7,606 nt of DNA. It comes from Oscillospiraceae bacterium. Its GTDB lineage: Bacteria; Bacillota; Clostridia; Oscillospirales; Ruminococcaceae. Position numbers and translations under genes: made by a program. Under the pieces are notes generated by a model that saw only the letters and a list, made by a program, of their open reading frames with translations, was not told the origin of the DNA and searched no databases. Below are positions 5,774-7,606 of this stretch, one piece after another; position 1 is the stretch's first letter, and each line of letters begins with the position of its first letter. Location of the stretch: assembly GCA_016302225.1 (NCBI GenBank), contig JAEDOB010000097.1, forward strand, positions 1-7,606. Direction: 5' to 3'.

Positions 5774-7246
5774 ATGAAAACGGTCAAAAGAAGCCTGCGA
5801 TATACCGTCTGGGTATATTTTATGCTGTTTATCAGCGCAATACTCATACTTTTGTGGCTTTCCTTCGTAGTTTCGCTGGAATCCAACTATCAGGTGATGA
5901 AAACTGCGGATATTACTACTGTGGCGAATTATATTATCAAGCATTACGATGACGATAATTTTGCCGACGACCTTGACAAGCTGGCATTTGACAACAATAT
6001 GTGCATAAGCATCACCGACCTTCGGGGAGTTACTCTTTACGCATATGACGGAATGGGCGGAAACTGCCTTATTCACGACGATCACAGCGCAAACCTTTTC
6101 TATTACCGAAACAAGGTGCTGGAAAGCGAGGACGGTTTCATCTACTATCAGGCGACAAATCCCAAGTTCAAGAACAAGACGCTGCTTTTCGTTATGCTGC
6201 TGAAAAATGAAGGCGTTCCCACAGGCTTTGTCTATCTGAACACGTCCTTAGAGCCTATCGAGTCTACGGCTATCATCATCAAAAAGCAGATATTGCAGAT
6301 AACCATCGTGCTTTTTGTGCTGGGACTTATTATCTCATTTTTCCTGGCAAAGCTTATTGCAACGCCCATTATCAGGATAACAAAGTCTGCGGATAAGTTG
6401 GCAAAGGGCGATTACAGCGCAAAATTCGACGGCTACGGCTATGATGAAACGGAAGCTTTGGCGGCAACGCTGAACTATGCGTCCAACGAAATCTCCAAGG
6501 TCGACAGCCTTCGCCGTGACCTTATTGCAAATATTTCCCACGACCTGCGAACGCCGCTTACCATGATAAAGGCATATGCGGAGATGATACGCGATCTTTC
6601 GGGAGATAATCCCGTGAAAAGGGAGCAGCACGTTGGTGTTATAATCGAGGAAAGCGACCGTCTGGCGTCCCTTGTCAACGATATTCTTGACCTGTCCAAG
6701 CTGGAAAACGGCTCAAAGCCCGAAAAGCGGCGGTTTGACATCTCCGAAAAGCTTATGGACGTTATGAAGCGTTATGACGTGCTGACCGAGCAGAAGGGCT
6801 ACCGTTTCTTCCTGTCAATTGATGCGTCCCACACTATTGAAGCGGACGTGCAGAGGATAGAGCAGGTGCTTTACAATCTGATAAACAATGCTGTCAATTA
6901 CACGGGCGAAAACAAGACGGTCTACATCACTCAGCTTATGCGGGGGAAGAATGTCCGCATTGAGATAACCGACACGGGCGACGGCATTGACGAGGAGCTT
7001 CTGCCCCTTATTTTCGACAGATATTACCGTGCGGAAAAGCATAAGCGTGAGGTCGTGGGCACGGGTCTGGGACTTTCCATTGTCAAGCAGATACTAGTTG
7101 CACACGGGTTCCCCTACGGCGTTCAGTCAAGGAAGGGCGTGGGCAGCACCTTCTGGTTTGAGGCTCCCGTCTGCGATTTAGAGGAAGAAGCTAAGGAACA
7201 GCCGTCAGCATCACTTTCGCTGGGACGAAGGAAAACCGACAAATAA
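5774..7246 (+). CDS. Membrane sensor histidine kinase, partner of the upstream response regulator
   Basis: The 490-residue protein has a first membrane helix (about 11-34), an extracytoplasmic sensor of about 135 residues (35-169), a second helix (about 171-193) and a HAMP linker (about 194-243). The HisKA domain follows, with phosphorylated His256 in SHDLRTP, then the HATPase domain: N box NLINNAVNYT (368-377), G1 DTGDGI (400-405), F box FDRYYRA (414-420) and G2 GTGLGLSI (429-436). It should autophosphorylate from ATP and pass the phosphate to Asp52 of the upstream regulator. The sensor region matches no domain I can name; it has two cysteines (Cys77, Cys98) that could form a disulphide. The last 25 or so residues are a charged, serine-containing tail past the kinase core. 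Its ATG directly follows the regulator's stop, with AGGAAAG upstream, indicating coupled translation. Confidence 0.95.
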   Translation: MKTVKRSLRYTVWVYFMLFISAILILLWLSFVVSLESNYQVMKTADITTVANYIIKHYDDDNFADDLDKLAFDNNMCISITDLRGVTLYAYDGMGGNCLIHDDHSANLFYYRNKVLESEDGFIYYQATNPKFKNKTLLFVMLLKNEGVPTGFVYLNTSLEPIESTAIIIKKQILQITIVLFVLGLIISFFLAKLIATPIIRITKSADKLAKGDYSAKFDGYGYDETEALAATLNYASNEISKVDSLRRDLIANISHDLRTPLTMIKAYAEMIRDLSGDNPVKREQHVGVIIEESDRLASLVNDILDLSKLENGSKPEKRRFDISEKLMDVMKRYDVLTEQKGYRFFLSIDASHTIEADVQRIEQVLYNLINNAVNYTGENKTVYITQLMRGKNVRIEITDTGDGIDEELLPLIFDRYYRAEKHKREVVGTGLGLSIVKQILVAHGFPYGVQSRKGVGSTFWFEAPVCDLEEEAKEQPSASLSLGRRKTDK

Positions 7247-7275
7247 CGAAAAAATGATAAACGGAGGAATGTACA

Positions 7276-7606
7276 ATGAAGCTGCTTGCCATTGACGGGA
7301 ACAGCATTATGAACAGGGCGTTTTACGGAATAAAAATGCTGTCCAACAAGCAGGGAATGTTCACAAACGCTCTGACGGGGTTTATGAATATTTATATGAA
7401 ATCAATTGCCGAGGTAAAGCCCGACTGCGTTGCCGTGGCGTTTGACCTGAAAGCACCTACCTTCCGTCACAAGGCGGACTCGTCCTACAAGGCGAACCGC
7501 AAGGGAATGCCCGAGGAGCTGCGTATGCAGATGCCCGTTATCAAGGATATTCTCCGTGCAATGGGCGTTTGTGTGCTGGAATGCGAGGGCTTTGAAGCGG
7601 ACGATA
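7276..7606 (+). CDS. polA: DNA polymerase I, N-terminal 5'-3' exonuclease domain (partial)
   Basis: The gene runs off the right edge; 110 codons are visible. The translation begins MKLLAIDGNSIMNRAFYG and contains VAFD (54-57), TFRHK (62-66), YKANRKGMPEELR (71-83) and EGFEADD (104-110). These are the conserved blocks of the FEN-like 5' nuclease domain that opens DNA polymerase I; Asp7, Asp57 and the EADD acidic cluster fit metal-binding positions. Pol I removes RNA primers, fills Okazaki gaps and acts in repair. The ATG is preceded by GGAGG with an eight-base gap. It starts 29 bases after the kinase stop with no hairpin or clear promoter between, so read-through from the two-component operon is likely. 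A stand-alone 5' nuclease is possible because the polymerase part is not visible. Confidence 0.9.
   Translation, partial: MKLLAIDGNSIMNRAFYGIKMLSNKQGMFTNALTGFMNIYMKSIAEVKPDCVAVAFDLKAPTFRHKADSSYKANRKGMPEELRMQMPVIKDILRAMGVCVLECEGFEADD

Noticed and set aside
5318..6085. 255-codon open frame on the minus strand
   Set aside because: It lies antisense across the 3' end of the response regulator and the start of the kinase, both with complete conserved motifs. Its translation shows no family motifs, so it is a shadow frame.

Overview
The window looks like a stretch of a Gram-positive anaerobe chromosome from the Clostridia, most likely a Ruminococcus-like member of the Oscillospirales. The reasons are protein style (a clostridial PhoB-type response regulator/kinase pair, a Bacillus-like ThyA, a GGNGT-type phosphofructokinase), strong AGGAG-type ribosome sites, and roughly balanced base composition in genes with a very AT-rich intergenic region. 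The genus is inference. There are no mobile elements, CRISPR arrays, tRNAs or rRNAs.

Left arm (positions 1-4833, all minus strand, so transcribed right to left): a PAS-PAS-GGDEF-EAL membrane protein, a 6-phosphofructokinase, a small two-helix membrane protein whose start overlaps the phosphofructokinase stop, a hairpin with a T tract, thymidylate synthase ThyA, and the first 56 codons of a glutamine-dependent NAD+ synthetase. The GGDEF domain has lost key residues (GGDNF) while the EAL domain keeps its catalytic set, so the protein is expected to degrade cyclic di-GMP, not make it.

Centre (4834-5083): a 250-base AT-rich divergent control region. Leftward it carries a perfect TTGACA-17-TATAAT promoter. 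The predicted transcript starts with a sequence that can fold as an H-type pseudoknot, then a second hairpin, then a ribosome site in a hairpin loop. A 26-codon open frame in the same leader ends TAATG on the start of the GGDEF-EAL gene. Rightward there is an extended -10 promoter preceded by two TCACAT repeats 11 bp apart, the spacing used by PhoB/OmpR-type regulators.

Right arm (5084-7606, plus strand): an OmpR/PhoB-family response regulator, a membrane histidine kinase starting on the base after its stop codon, and 29 bases later the start of DNA polymerase I (polA), with no terminator between them.

The genes are mostly housekeeping (glycolysis, dTMP and NAD+ synthesis, DNA replication/repair) interleaved with two signalling modules, a two-component system and a cyclic di-GMP phosphodiesterase, which share one divergent control region. 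The least explained part is the leader of the GGDEF-EAL gene, followed by the terminator-like hairpin that abuts the thyA ribosome site.
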